From contig JAZNSI010000047.1 in the NCBI GenBank assembly GCA_045591175.1, forward strand, positions 17,540 to 81,539: a stretch of DNA of 64,000 nucleotides, given 5' to 3'. Shown here in pieces: positions 39,531 through 48,394 of the stretch. Origin of the DNA: UBA11524 sp045591175 (GTDB lineage: Bacteria; Bacillota; Clostridia; Christensenellales; Aristaeellaceae). Position numbers and translations under genes: made by a program. How positions within the stretch are numbered: the stretch's first letter is position 1; every line of letters starts with the position of its first letter. The notes under the pieces were generated by a model that saw nothing but the letters and a program-made list of their open reading frames with translations, made no database searches and was not told the origin of the DNA.

Positions 39531-42500
39531 ATGAAAGAAACGGGGGCGTTGACCCTGCGATTAAAGAAACTGGAGCTGTACGGGTTCAAGTCCTTTGCCC
39601 AGCGGACGGAGATCGTCTTCGACGAGGGCATTACGGGCATCGTGGGCCCCAACGGCTCAGGCAAGAGCAACATCGGCGACGCGGTGCGCTGGGTGCTGGG
39701 CGAGCAGAGCGCGAAGACCCTTCGCGGTGCGTCCATGGCGGACTGCATCTTCAACGGCACCCAGAAGCGCAAGCCCCTCTCCTACTGCGAGGTGTCGCTG
39801 ATCTTCGATAACGAGGACGGCCAGCTCCCCATGCAGAACGCGGAGGTCATGGTGACCCGCCGCGTCTACCGCAACGGCGAGAGCGAGTACTTCCTCAACC
39901 GCGCCGCCTGCCGCCTGCGCGACATCATCGATTTGTTCCGCGATACCGGCATCGGCAAGGAGGGCTACTCCATCATCGGCCAGGGCCGCATTGACGAGAT
40001 CCTCTCCCGCAAGTCGGAGGATCGCCGCCAGGTCTTTGAGGAGGCCGCCGGCATCGTCAAGTTCCGCGCCCGCAAGGACGAGGCGGACAAAAAGCTCCAG
40101 CGCACGCTGGAGAACGTGGAGCGCCTGGATGACATTCTCGAGGAGCTCACCCGCCGCCTGGGCCCGCTGGAGGAGCAGAGCCGCAACGCGCGCCTCTACA
40201 TGGAGTACGCCGCCGAGCTCAAGCACCTGGACATGAACCTGTTCCTGATCCGCTCCGACCGGGCGAAGAACCGCCTGGCCGAGCTGGACAGCGAGCTGAT
40301 GACGCTTTCGACCATCCTCTCCGACTGCGAGGCCGCCATCGCGGACAAGGCGCTGCAGCGGGACGCCACCCAGGAGGACATCGCCGCGCTGGATGAGCGC
40401 ATCTCCGCCGCCCGCGCCGCGCTGATGGAATGTGCCGAGCGCGTCCACGAGTGCCAGGAGCAGCTCTCTGCCCTGCGTTCCCGCCAGGAGACGCGCCAGG
40501 AGAACCGCGGCCGCATCACCGCCGAGCAGTCCGACGCGGCCATCCGCCTGGAGGCCCTGGAAAAGGCCTTCGGCGCGAGCCAGCAGGAGGTCAGCGCCCA
40601 GGAGGACCTGATCCAGTCCGCCGAGGACGTGCTGGCGAAGGCGCAGACCGACATGGAACGCCTGCAGCAGGAGGAATCCGAGGCCGACGAGGCCCTTGAA
40701 GCCCACAAGGCCGCCGTCATCAGCGCGATGAACCGCGTCTCCGACGTGAAGAATCAGCAGACCCGCCTGACCACCATGCAGGGCCAGATGACGGCCCGAC
40801 TGGCGGAAATCGAAGCCTCCGCCGAGAAGCTCCACGAGCAGGAGGCCGAACTGGTCGCCGAGGCCGAGGAAGCCCGCGGCCAGGTGCAGCGGGAGCAGCA
40901 GCATCAGGAAGAGCTGCAAGCTGTCCACGCGGAGAAGGTCGCTGCCTTCAACACCCACGACGCGGCGCTGAATCATCAGCGTTCCCGCGCGGAGGAGCTC
41001 TCCGCCAAGCTGCACGCGGCCCAAAGCCGCCACGGCGTGCTGACCGAAATGGTCCGCGACATGGAGGGCTACAACCAGGCCGTCCGCCGCGCGGTGCAGT
41101 ACGCATCCCAGCGGGGGATGAAGGGCGTCAAGGGCGTGCTGGCCCAGCTGATGACCGTTCCCCAGCAGTATGAAACCGCCATCGACATGGCCCTGGGCGC
41201 CGCGCAGCAGAACATCGTCACCGACACCGAGGAAACGGCGAAGGAGCTCATCAACTACCTGCGTCAAAACCGCTTCGGCCGTGCGACCTTCCTGCCCATG
41301 AGCGCCATCCGCCCGCAAACGCTCAACGCCAACGCCCGCCAGGTGCTGAAGATGCCCGGCTGCATCGGCGTGGCCAGCGAGCTGGTGCAGTGCGCGCCGG
41401 AATACCGCAACATTATTGAAAATCTGCTGGGCCGCACCATCATCGCGGACAACCTCGACCACGGCATCCCGATCATGCGCGCCGGCGGTCACTCTTTCCG
41501 CCTGGTGACGCTGGAGGGCGACGTGATGCACTCCGGCGGCTCCATGACCGGCGGTTCCGCCCAGTCGAAGGTGTCAAATTTCCTCAGCCGCGAGCGCGAG
41601 CTGAAGGAGCTGACCGAGGCCCTGCGCAAGGGCAAGGCCGACCTGGACGCGATGAAGCAGAAGCTCCAGGAGGGCCAGCAGAAGAAGGCCGAGCTGCGTC
41701 AGGCCATCGCCGATGCGCTGGAAGACGTGCATCAGCAGGAGATCGCCGTGACTCGCGAGCAGGCCCGCTTCGACAGCGCGTCCGAGGCGCTCGACAATCA
41801 CCGCGACCGCATCGAGCAGACCGAGCTGGCCGCCATCCAGCTGAAGGAAGCCCTCGAGGACATCGAGAACCAGCTGGCTGCCATCGACAATCAGAATGAT
41901 GACGTGACCATGGATCAGGCCGCGATGGAAAAGCGCACCGCCGAGCTGCAAAAGGCCCTGGCATCCGCCCGCGCCGCCGCCGCCGAGGCCTCCGACCGCG
42001 TCATGACCCGCACGTTGCAACTGGCCGAGCTGCGCCACGGGCTGGACAACCTCCGCCGCGACCAGAGCCACTTTGACGCGGATCGCAACCAGATCCTGCG
42101 CGAGCAGGCGCGCCGCGCCGCTCAGCTGGCCGAGATGGACGAGCTGGACGCTCAGGACGCATCCGCCATCGCCCAGGCCGAGAACGACGTGATCCAGCGC
42201 CAGCTGGAGCAGAAGCAGCAGGACGAAGCCGTCCAGGCGGAGGAAGCCAAGCGCACCGCCGCCCAGACCCGCCTGCGCGAGCTGCTGCATGATATCGAGG
42301 GCCTGCACGAATCCTACAAGCGCGACGGCGAAAAGCAGCATCGCCTGGAAATGACCCGCCAGCGCGTGGACAGCGAGCAGCGCAACCTCGAAAACCGCAT
42401 CTGGGACACCTACAAGCTCACCTACGCCGGCGCGGAGGAATTCCGCCAGGCGGAGGGCTTCCACGAGCGCGAGGCCGACAAGCGGGCGGGCGAGCTGAAC

Positions 42501-43121
42501 GCCGCCATCCGCGCGCTGGGCAACGTCAACGTGGGCGCAGTCGAGGAATACGCCGAAACCAAGGCTCGCGTGGACGATCTGACCGCCCAGCAGGCTGACC
42601 TGCGCGCCGCCGAGGCTGACTTGCGCGAGCTGATCGAGCGTCTGCTGGAGCAGATGCGCGTCACCTTCGTGGACAACTTCACCAAGCTGCAGGGGTACTT
42701 CTCCGAGACCTTCACGCGCCTGTTTGGCGGCGGCAAGGCGGAGCTGCTCCTGATGGACCCGGAGGATCCGCTGAACTGCGGCATCGAGGTCAACGCCCAG
42801 CCTCCGGGCAAGAAGCTGCAGCTGCTGTCGCTCCTCTCCGGCGGCGAGCGCGCGCTGACCGCCATCGCCATCCTCTTCGCGACGCTGAAGCTCAAGCCCA
42901 CGCCCTTCTGCATCCTCGACGAGATCGAGGCCGCGCTGGACGACGCCAACATCGGCTACTACGCGGATTATCTGCGCGAGTACTCGAAGGGCACGCAGTT
43001 CATCGTCGTCACCCACCGCAAGGGCACCATGGAGAGGTGCAACTCCCTCTTCGGCGTGGCCATGGAGGAGCAGGGCGTGAGTAAGATGGTGAGCGTCAGT
43101 TTGCAGGATTATAAGGAATGA
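39531..43121 (+). CDS. smc: Chromosome segregation protein SMC
   Basis: The ~1196-residue condensin ATPase has a Walker A 'GPNGSGKSNIGDAVRWVLGE' near the N-terminus, two very long coiled coils, a hinge around 'VKGVLAQLMTVPQQYETAID', and the C-terminal signature 'LSGGERALTAIAILFA' plus Walker B 'PFCILDEIEAALDD'. Length is typical. The start is uncertain: ATG at 39516 or 39531, or TTG at 39549, which would give the usual 'LRLKKLELYGFKSFA' beginning. A -10 TATACT at 39497-39502 leaves a very short leader. ScpA/ScpB are not in the window. Confidence 0.97.
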   Translation: MKETGALTLRLKKLELYGFKSFAQRTEIVFDEGITGIVGPNGSGKSNIGDAVRWVLGEQSAKTLRGASMADCIFNGTQKRKPLSYCEVSLIFDNEDGQLPMQNAEVMVTRRVYRNGESEYFLNRAACRLRDIIDLFRDTGIGKEGYSIIGQGRIDEILSRKSEDRRQVFEEAAGIVKFRARKDEADKKLQRTLENVERLDDILEELTRRLGPLEEQSRNARLYMEYAAELKHLDMNLFLIRSDRAKNRLAELDSELMTLSTILSDCEAAIADKALQRDATQEDIAALDERISAARAALMECAERVHECQEQLSALRSRQETRQENRGRITAEQSDAAIRLEALEKAFGASQQEVSAQEDLIQSAEDVLAKAQTDMERLQQEESEADEALEAHKAAVISAMNRVSDVKNQQTRLTTMQGQMTARLAEIEASAEKLHEQEAELVAEAEEARGQVQREQQHQEELQAVHAEKVAAFNTHDAALNHQRSRAEELSAKLHAAQSRHGVLTEMVRDMEGYNQAVRRAVQYASQRGMKGVKGVLAQLMTVPQQYETAIDMALGAAQQNIVTDTEETAKELINYLRQNRFGRATFLPMSAIRPQTLNANARQVLKMPGCIGVASELVQCAPEYRNIIENLLGRTIIADNLDHGIPIMRAGGHSFRLVTLEGDVMHSGGSMTGGSAQSKVSNFLSRERELKELTEALRKGKADLDAMKQKLQEGQQKKAELRQAIADALEDVHQQEIAVTREQARFDSASEALDNHRDRIEQTELAAIQLKEALEDIENQLAAIDNQNDDVTMDQAAMEKRTAELQKALASARAAAAEASDRVMTRTLQLAELRHGLDNLRRDQSHFDADRNQILREQARRAAQLAEMDELDAQDASAIAQAENDVIQRQLEQKQQDEAVQAEEAKRTAAQTRLRELLHDIEGLHESYKRDGEKQHRLEMTRQRVDSEQRNLENRIWDTYKLTYAGAEEFRQAEGFHEREADKRAGELNAAIRALGNVNVGAVEEYAETKARVDDLTAQQADLRAAEADLRELIERLLEQMRVTFVDNFTKLQGYFSETFTRLFGGGKAELLLMDPEDPLNCGIEVNAQPPGKKLQLLSLLSGGERALTAIAILFATLKLKPTPFCILDEIEAALDDANIGYYADYLREYSKGTQFIVVTHRKGTMERCNSLFGVAMEEQGVSKMVSVSLQDYKE

Positions 43122-43173
43122 GGAAATCCGGAATGAAGAATGCTGTCAAGGTCGGGCCGCCGTAAGGAGCGTG

Positions 43174-43205
43174 CCAAAGCCTTCCCCTCGAGGGGAAGCC
43201 TTTGG
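43174..43205. repeat. Hairpin repeat after smc (CTTCCCC-TCGA-GGGGAAG form)
   Basis: CCAAAG-C-CTTCCCC (43174-43187), loop TCGA, GGGGAAG-C-CTTTGG. The same core lies at 9006-9023 beside the FGGY kinase stop codon. Confidence 0.7.
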
Positions 43206-43285
43206 GACTCGCCCCCTTGACAACCCATTCCCCACCGCTATACAATAAACCGTTCATTTTCCGACCATTTACGAGGAGGCAAATC

Positions 43286-44965
43286 ATGCTCCCCACCACC
43301 GATACCCAGGCCTTCCGCGACATGCTGCACGAGCAGGTCGAGAAGCGCCGCACCTTCGCCATCATTTCTCACCCTGACGCAGGTAAGACCACCCTGACCG
43401 AGAAGCTGCTGCTCTACGGCGGTGCGATCCGCTCGGCAGGCTCGGTCAAGGCCCGCAAGTCCGACAAGCACGCCACCTCTGACTGGATGGAGATCGAGAA
43501 GCAGCGCGGCATTTCCGTCACCTCCTCCGCCATGCAGTTTGAGTACAAGCCCGAGAAGGTGCAGCCCTTCCCCGGCTCCGGCGAGGAACCCGTCGAGATC
43601 CCCGAAGAGGGCTTCCGCATCAACATCCTGGACACCCCTGGCCATCAGGACTTCTCCGAGGATACCTACCGCGTGCTGGTGGCGGCGGACGCTGCCGTCA
43701 TGCTGATCGACGCGGCCAAGGGCGTTGAGGCCCAGACCATCAAGCTGTTCAAGGTCTGCCGCATGCGCAACATCCCCATCTTCACCTTCGTGAACAAAAT
43801 GGACCGCGCCGCGAAGGACCCCTTCGCCCTCATGGAGGAGCTGGAGCAGGTGCTGGGCATCCGTTCCTGCCCCATCAACTGGCCCATCGGCGTGGACGGC
43901 GACTTCCAGGGCGTGTACCACCGCGACACCGAGACCATCACGCTGTATTCCGGCGGTGATCACGGCTCCAAGCGCGTGGACGAGCTGGAAATCGCCCTGG
44001 GTGACGAGGCCCTGCCCCATGTGCTGGATCAGCACTACATCGACCGTCTGGAAGAGGAGATCATGCTGCTGGACGAGGCCGGCGACGCCTTCGACCTGGA
44101 GAAGGTCCGCAAGGGCGAGCTGACCCCCATGTTCTTCGGCTCTGCCGTCACCAACTTCGGCGTGGAGCCCTTCCTGGACCGCTTCCTGCAGTACACCAAT
44201 CCGCCGCTGCCCCGCAAGTCCGACGCGGGCGAGATCGGCCCGGAGAACCCCTACTTCTCCGGCTTCATCTTCAAGATCCAGGCCAACATGAACCCCGCCC
44301 ACCGCGACCGTCTGGCGTTCATGCGCATCGTGAGCGGCGCGTTTGAAAAGGGCATGGATGTCTGGCACTCCGGCACGAACAAGATGGTGGCCCTCAAGCA
44401 GCCCCAGCAGTTCATGGCGGACGCCCGCGAATCCGTGGAGGAAGCCTGGGCGGGCGACATCATCGGACTGTTCGATCCCGGCATCTACCAGCTGGGCGAC
44501 ACCCTGTCCACCGGCCCCAAGTTCCACTACGAGAACATCCCCGTGTTTGCGCCTGAGCACTTCTCCCGCGTGCGTCCCCTGGACAGCATGAAGCGCAAGC
44601 AGTTCCAGAAGGGCATCACCCAGCTGGCGGAGGAGGGCGCCATCCAGACCTTCATCCGCACCGAGACCGGCCGCGAGGAATTCATGGTCGGCGTGGTCGG
44701 CGTGCTGCAGTTTGAGGTACTGGAGCACCGCCTGAAGACCGAGTACCAGGTCGACATCGTGATGGAATCGATGCCCTTCCGCTATGTGCGCTGGGTGGTG
44801 AACTCCCCCAAGGAGATCGACAAATTGAAGCTGACCTCCACCTCCGGCCGCGCCAAGGACAGCCGTGACCGCGACGTGCTACTGTTCGAGAATGAGTGGT
44901 CGATCCGCCTGGCCTGCGAGAACAATGAGGGCCTCGAACTGGCGGAGACGGCAAACAGACTGTAA
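43286..44965 (+). CDS. prfC: Peptide chain release factor 3
   Basis: The 559-residue translational GTPase releases RF1/RF2 after termination. G1 'SHPDAGKTT', the RF3-specific 'ARKSDKHATSDWMEIEKQRG', switch II 'DTPGHQDFSEDTYR', G4 'NKMD' and the C-terminal 'VGVLQFEVLEHRLKTEY' are all characteristic. It is slightly longer than the 529-residue E. coli protein, with an insertion near the proline-rich 'PEKVQPFPGSGEEPV'. GAGGAGG precedes the ATG. Confidence 0.95.
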   Translation: MLPTTDTQAFRDMLHEQVEKRRTFAIISHPDAGKTTLTEKLLLYGGAIRSAGSVKARKSDKHATSDWMEIEKQRGISVTSSAMQFEYKPEKVQPFPGSGEEPVEIPEEGFRINILDTPGHQDFSEDTYRVLVAADAAVMLIDAAKGVEAQTIKLFKVCRMRNIPIFTFVNKMDRAAKDPFALMEELEQVLGIRSCPINWPIGVDGDFQGVYHRDTETITLYSGGDHGSKRVDELEIALGDEALPHVLDQHYIDRLEEEIMLLDEAGDAFDLEKVRKGELTPMFFGSAVTNFGVEPFLDRFLQYTNPPLPRKSDAGEIGPENPYFSGFIFKIQANMNPAHRDRLAFMRIVSGAFEKGMDVWHSGTNKMVALKQPQQFMADARESVEEAWAGDIIGLFDPGIYQLGDTLSTGPKFHYENIPVFAPEHFSRVRPLDSMKRKQFQKGITQLAEEGAIQTFIRTETGREEFMVGVVGVLQFEVLEHRLKTEYQVDIVMESMPFRYVRWVVNSPKEIDKLKLTSTSGRAKDSRDRDVLLFENEWSIRLACENNEGLELAETANRL

Positions 44966-44974
44966 CCGCAGCGA

Positions 44975-45091
44975 GCTCCCACCGTCATCCGCTAAAGCGG
45001 ATGCCACCTCCCTCAGAGAGGGAGGCTGGGGTAACGCGCACCAAAAGCCTCCCTCCCCGAGGGAGGTGTCGCCGAAGGCGACGGTGGGAGC
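44975..45091. repeat. CTCCCTC-family repeat, double form between prfC and typA
   Basis: The 117-bp element is closed by a 12-bp perfect outer stem, GCTCCCACCGTC (44975-44986) with GACGGTGGGAGC (45080-45091). Inner hairpins are ATCCGCT-AA-AGCGGAT, CCTCCCTC-AGA-GAGGGAGG, CCTCCCTC-CCC-GAGGGAGG and GTCGCC-GAA-GGCGAC. Confidence 0.88.
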
Positions 45092-45136
45092 GTACCCCGC
45101 GCAAACTCCTACCTTATATCTAAGGAGATGTTACTC

Positions 45137-46960
45137 ATGATCCGCGAAGACATTCGCAACATTGCCATCATTGCCCACGTTGACCACGGCAAGACCACCC
45201 TGGTCGACCAGATGCTCAAGCAGGGCGGCGCTTATCACGAGAATCAGCAGACCGTTGACCGCGTGATGGACTCCGGCGACATCGAGCGCGAGCGCGGCAT
45301 TACCATCCTGGCCAAGAACACCGCCGTGCACTACGGCGACACCAAGATCAACATCGTCGATACCCCCGGCCACGCGGACTTCGGCGGCGAGGTGGAGCGC
45401 GTCCTCAAAATGGTGGACGGCGTGCTGCTGCTGGTGGACTCCTTCGAAGGCCCGATGCCCCAGACCCGCTTCGTGCTGAAGAAGGCCCTCGAACTGAAGC
45501 TGAAGGTGCTGATCGTCATCAACAAGATCGACCGCCCCGACCAGCGCTGCGAAGAGGTCACCGGCGAGATCCTCGACCTGCTGATCGACCTGGACGCCGA
45601 CGAATCCACCCTGGACAACCCCATCCTGTACGTGTCCGCCCGCAAGGGTACCGCTACACTCAGCATGGACGAGCCCGGCACAGATTTGAAGCCCCTGTTC
45701 GAGTCCATCCTCAAGTACATCCCCGCGCCCGAGGGCGATCCCGACGGCCCCGCGCAGGTGCTGATCTCCACCATCGACTACAGCGAGTACGTGGGCCGTA
45801 TCGGCGTGGGCCGTGTGGTGCGCGGCAAGTTCAAGCAGGGCATGAACGTTGTCCACACCAACCTGGAAACCGGCGTGACCAGCAATCAGTGGCGACTGGG
45901 CAACCTGTACACCTATGAGGCGCTCAAGCGCGTGGATGCCGCTGAGGTCTCCATGGGCGACATCGTGGCTCTTTCCGGCGCGGAGAACATCTCCATCGGC
46001 GACACCGTCTGCGACCCCACCTGCATCGAGGGCCTGCCCTTCGTGAAGATTTCCGAGCCCACGGTGACCATGACCTTCCAGGTGAATGACTCCCCCTTCG
46101 CGGGCCGCGAGGGTCAGTATGTGACCAGCCGTCACCTGCGCGCCCGCCTGATGCGCGAGCTGCAGACCGACGTGTCCCTGCGCGTCAACGACACCGACAC
46201 CACCGACGCCTTCGAGGTCTGCGGACGCGGCGAGCTGCACCTGTCCATCCTGATCGAGAACATGCGCCGCCAGGGCTATGAGTTCGCCGTGTCGAAGCCC
46301 CAGGTCATCTACAAGGTGATCGATGGCGTGAAGTGCGAGCCCATCGAGCGTCTGGTGGTGGATACGCCCCAGGCCAGCGCGGGCGCGGTCATCGAGAAGA
46401 TCGGTCGTCGCCGCGGCATTCTCGAATCCATGACCGGCCTGGAGCGCGTACGCCTGGAGTTCCTGGTTCCCTCCCGCGGCCTCTTCGGCTACCGCTCCGA
46501 GTTCATGACCGACACCCGCGGCGAAGGCATCATGTCCTCCGTGTTCGAGAAGTACGAGCCCGTCAAGGGCGACATCCCCCACCGCTCCGCCGGTGCGATG
46601 ATCTGCTTTGAGACCGGCACCTCCACCTCCTACGGCCTCTTCTACGCCCAGGAGCGCGGCACGCTGTTCATCGGCGCGGGCCAGGAGGTCTACGCGGGTA
46701 TGATCTGCGGCCAGAACGCTCACCCCATGGATCTGGCGGTGAACGTCTGCAAGCAGAAGCACGTCACCAACATGCGCAATGCCTCCGCCTCCGAGGACGC
46801 GATGCGCCTGATCTCCGTGCACCCCCTCTCTCTGGAGGAGTGCCTCGAATTTATCGACGACGACGAGCTGCTGGAGATCACCCCCAAGAGCCTCCGCATG
46901 CGCAAGAAGATCCTGGATCATCAGCTGCGCGCCAAGTCCCGCAAGCCGGAACAGAAGTAA
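45137..46960 (+). CDS. typA: Translational GTPase TypA/BipA
   Basis: The 607-residue ribosome-associated GTPase is involved in stress adaptation and ribosome assembly. It begins 'EDIRNIAIIAHVDHGKTTLV' (G1), has 'RERGITILAKN' (switch I), 'DTPGHADFGGEVERVL' (G3), 'NKID', and the TypA-specific C-terminal region ('MTDTRGEGIMSSVFEKYEP'). AAGGAG at 45122-45127 selects the ATG at 45137 over the one at 45128. The upstream 150 bp is a large palindromic repeat. Confidence 0.97.
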   Translation: MIREDIRNIAIIAHVDHGKTTLVDQMLKQGGAYHENQQTVDRVMDSGDIERERGITILAKNTAVHYGDTKINIVDTPGHADFGGEVERVLKMVDGVLLLVDSFEGPMPQTRFVLKKALELKLKVLIVINKIDRPDQRCEEVTGEILDLLIDLDADESTLDNPILYVSARKGTATLSMDEPGTDLKPLFESILKYIPAPEGDPDGPAQVLISTIDYSEYVGRIGVGRVVRGKFKQGMNVVHTNLETGVTSNQWRLGNLYTYEALKRVDAAEVSMGDIVALSGAENISIGDTVCDPTCIEGLPFVKISEPTVTMTFQVNDSPFAGREGQYVTSRHLRARLMRELQTDVSLRVNDTDTTDAFEVCGRGELHLSILIENMRRQGYEFAVSKPQVIYKVIDGVKCEPIERLVVDTPQASAGAVIEKIGRRRGILESMTGLERVRLEFLVPSRGLFGYRSEFMTDTRGEGIMSSVFEKYEPVKGDIPHRSAGAMICFETGTSTSYGLFYAQERGTLFIGAGQEVYAGMICGQNAHPMDLAVNVCKQKHVTNMRNASASEDAMRLISVHPLSLEECLEFIDDDELLEITPKSLRMRKKILDHQLRAKSRKPEQK

Positions 46961-46970
46961 ATATGTAAGA

Positions 46971-47002
46971 ACGGCCTTTCCACGACGGAAGGGCCGTTTT
47001 TT
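46971..47002 (+). terminator. Terminator of typA
   Basis: ACGGCCTTTCC (46971-46981) pairs over 11 bp (one wobble) with GGAAGGGCCGT (46987-46997), then TTTTT. Confidence 0.9.
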
Positions 47003-47030
47003 GCTTGCTGAGCACCGTGCAGCCCGCGCC

Positions 47031-47076
47031 TTCTCCCTCAGTCGCCTTACGGCGCCAGCTCCCTCCCGGAGGGAGC
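47031..47076. repeat. CTCCCTC-family single repeat (copy after typA)
   Basis: CTCCCTCA, then CGCC-TTAC-GGCG (47043-47054), then GCTCCCTC-CCG-GAGGGAGC (47058-47076). Confidence 0.8.
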
Positions 47077-47259
47077 CTTCCTTACTGTACCGCCCAACCC
47101 CAAGGAAGTCGCCTGTTCCGCTGGCGGCTGAGTCGCGGAACCGCGCGAAGCCGCACCGAGCAGCGGAAGAGTCCTGGAGCCGCGACCCGCCCCCGTGAGG
47201 CCCATGTGGGGAGGTCAACTCCGGGCAAAGACCACTTTGTGGGGACGGGGGGAGTCCAG

Positions 47260-47425
47260 AGGGGGCAGACGTCCATGGGCAGAACTCGGCTGCCCCCTCT
47301 GGACCTCGTGAGGTCGTGCTTCAGCACGACGAGCGCTGTCAATGCTTGCATTGATGGCGCGAAGCCCTTGGCAGCCCTCGTGGCTGACAGGGGCCGGGAC
47401 TGCTTCTTTCTCGGGAGCGAGAAAG
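47260..47425 (+). repeat. Long multi-hairpin element, copy A (inverted copy at 63590-63765)
   Basis: Parts in order: a GAGGGGGCAG ... CTGCCCCCTC hairpin (47257-47303), CTCGTGAGGTC, hairpin CGTGCT-TC-AGCACG (about 47316-47329), a 69-bp conserved core (47329-47397) that differs from the other copy at about three positions, then CTTTCTC-GGGA-GCGAGAAAG. Copy B keeps the order but has different stem bases in the first and second hairpins. Confidence 0.75.
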
Positions 47426-47520
47426 AAGAGGCAGCACGAAAGCCCACTCACAAACAGAAAGACGCGTAGCAAGAAAGATAATCCTCCCTGCTGCGGCGGT
47501 TGGCACAGTCGCTCGCGCAG

Positions 47521-47565
47521 GCTCCCTCAGTCCGCTTGCGCGGACAGCTCCCTCCCGGAGGGAGC
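47521..47565. repeat. CTCCCTC-family single repeat (copy before yunB end)
   Basis: GCTCCCTCA, GTCCGC-TTGC-GCGGAC (47530-47545), then GCTCCCTC-CCG-GAGGGAGC (47547-47565). Confidence 0.8.
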
Positions 47566-47598
47566 CTCAGTTACTGCGCTGCGGCGTGAAATGCCCCC

Positions 47599-48264
47599 TC
47601 ACGGTACCAAATCCAGCATATCCATATCATTCCCCACATCCGTAAACGTCTCCGGCACCTCCCCCACAATAATGGACTCCGCCATGGCCACCTGCGTGGA
47701 CGCCGCCACCACCCGCGCGCCGGTGGGGATCACCAGCTGCACCTGCGCCGTCAGCTGAAGCGTCACCCGATGCCGCGTCTGATTGATGCCCGCTGTCTGG
47801 AAATCCGTATGAAAGGCCGCATGCACGCTCCCCACCGGAAGCACATGCACCTCGATCTTCGGGCCCGCCCCCGCAAAGAGCGTCATCCCCAGCGCGCTGC
47901 CCAAAGGCACCCGGACCACCTGATCCCGCGCGGTTTGCAGCTTCTCCTGGCTCAGCAGACTCACCCGCGCCGCCAGCCGGTTCATCTCCGGCGTGTTGGC
48001 CTGGATCAGCCGCACCTGCCCCGTTTCGTCAGCGGTGACGTGCATGAGCACGTCGTAGGTCACCTCGCCCGTGGCAAGAAGCTCCGTGGCCGCCTCGTTG
48101 AGGATGCGCACCGCCATTGCCTGCGCCTGCGCCCGGGCCAGGGACAGCACCACCCGCGTCAGGTTGCGCTCGATGAGCAGAATGCTCCCAGCGATCAGCG
48201 CAAGGCAGATCAGCAGGCAGACCAGCACCGTCCGCCGGCGAAGTTTACATTTGATTGCAATCAT
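47599..48264 (-). CDS. yunB: Sporulation protein YunB
   Basis: The 221-residue protein has an N-terminal membrane helix (about residues 12-32) and the YunB domain: 'NEAATELLATGEVTYDVLMH', 'IQANTPEMNRLAARVSLLSQ', 'RVPLGSALGMTLFAGAGPKI', 'FQTAGINQTRHRVTLQLTAQ' and 'ESIIVGEVPETFTDVG' all match the family pattern. YunB is a SigE-dependent, mother-cell protein needed for spore formation in Bacillus. It is divergent from a class A penicillin-binding protein. Together with CwlD it argues that this organism descends from, or still is, a spore former. Confidence 0.9.
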   Translation of the reverse strand: MIAIKCKLRRRTVLVCLLICLALIAGSILLIERNLTRVVLSLARAQAQAMAVRILNEAATELLATGEVTYDVLMHVTADETGQVRLIQANTPEMNRLAARVSLLSQEKLQTARDQVVRVPLGSALGMTLFAGAGPKIEVHVLPVGSVHAAFHTDFQTAGINQTRHRVTLQLTAQVQLVIPTGARVVAASTQVAMAESIIVGEVPETFTDVGNDMDMLDLVP

Positions 48265-48319
48265 TTCCCCGCCTCCTTCGTTATATAGGGTGAAAGCTGC
48301 CTGCCTTTCGCGGAAACGG

Positions 48320-48348
48320 TTGTGTGCGCGGGCATTTCGTGCTATAAT
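48320..48348 (+). promoter_or_regulatory. Promoter of the class A PBP gene
   Basis: -35 TTGTGT (48320-48325), 17-bp spacer, perfect -10 TATAAT (48343-48348). Confidence 0.75.
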
Positions 48349-48394
48349 TATTCTGATGGATTATACCATTATGCCTGAATGGAGGCGTTATTTG

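Larger units (their letters stand above)
47003..47598. other. 595-bp gene-free interval filled with structured repeats
   Basis: It holds two single CTCCCTC-family repeats (47031-47076 and 47521-47565) and one large element (about 47260-47425) that is repeated in inverted orientation at 63590-63765. No gene was found. Confidence 0.75.

Noticed and set aside
47082..47447. Frames over the long repeat elements (also 63560-63757)
   Set aside because: They share a peptide only because the DNA repeat is shared; the pattern is of paired stems, not codons.
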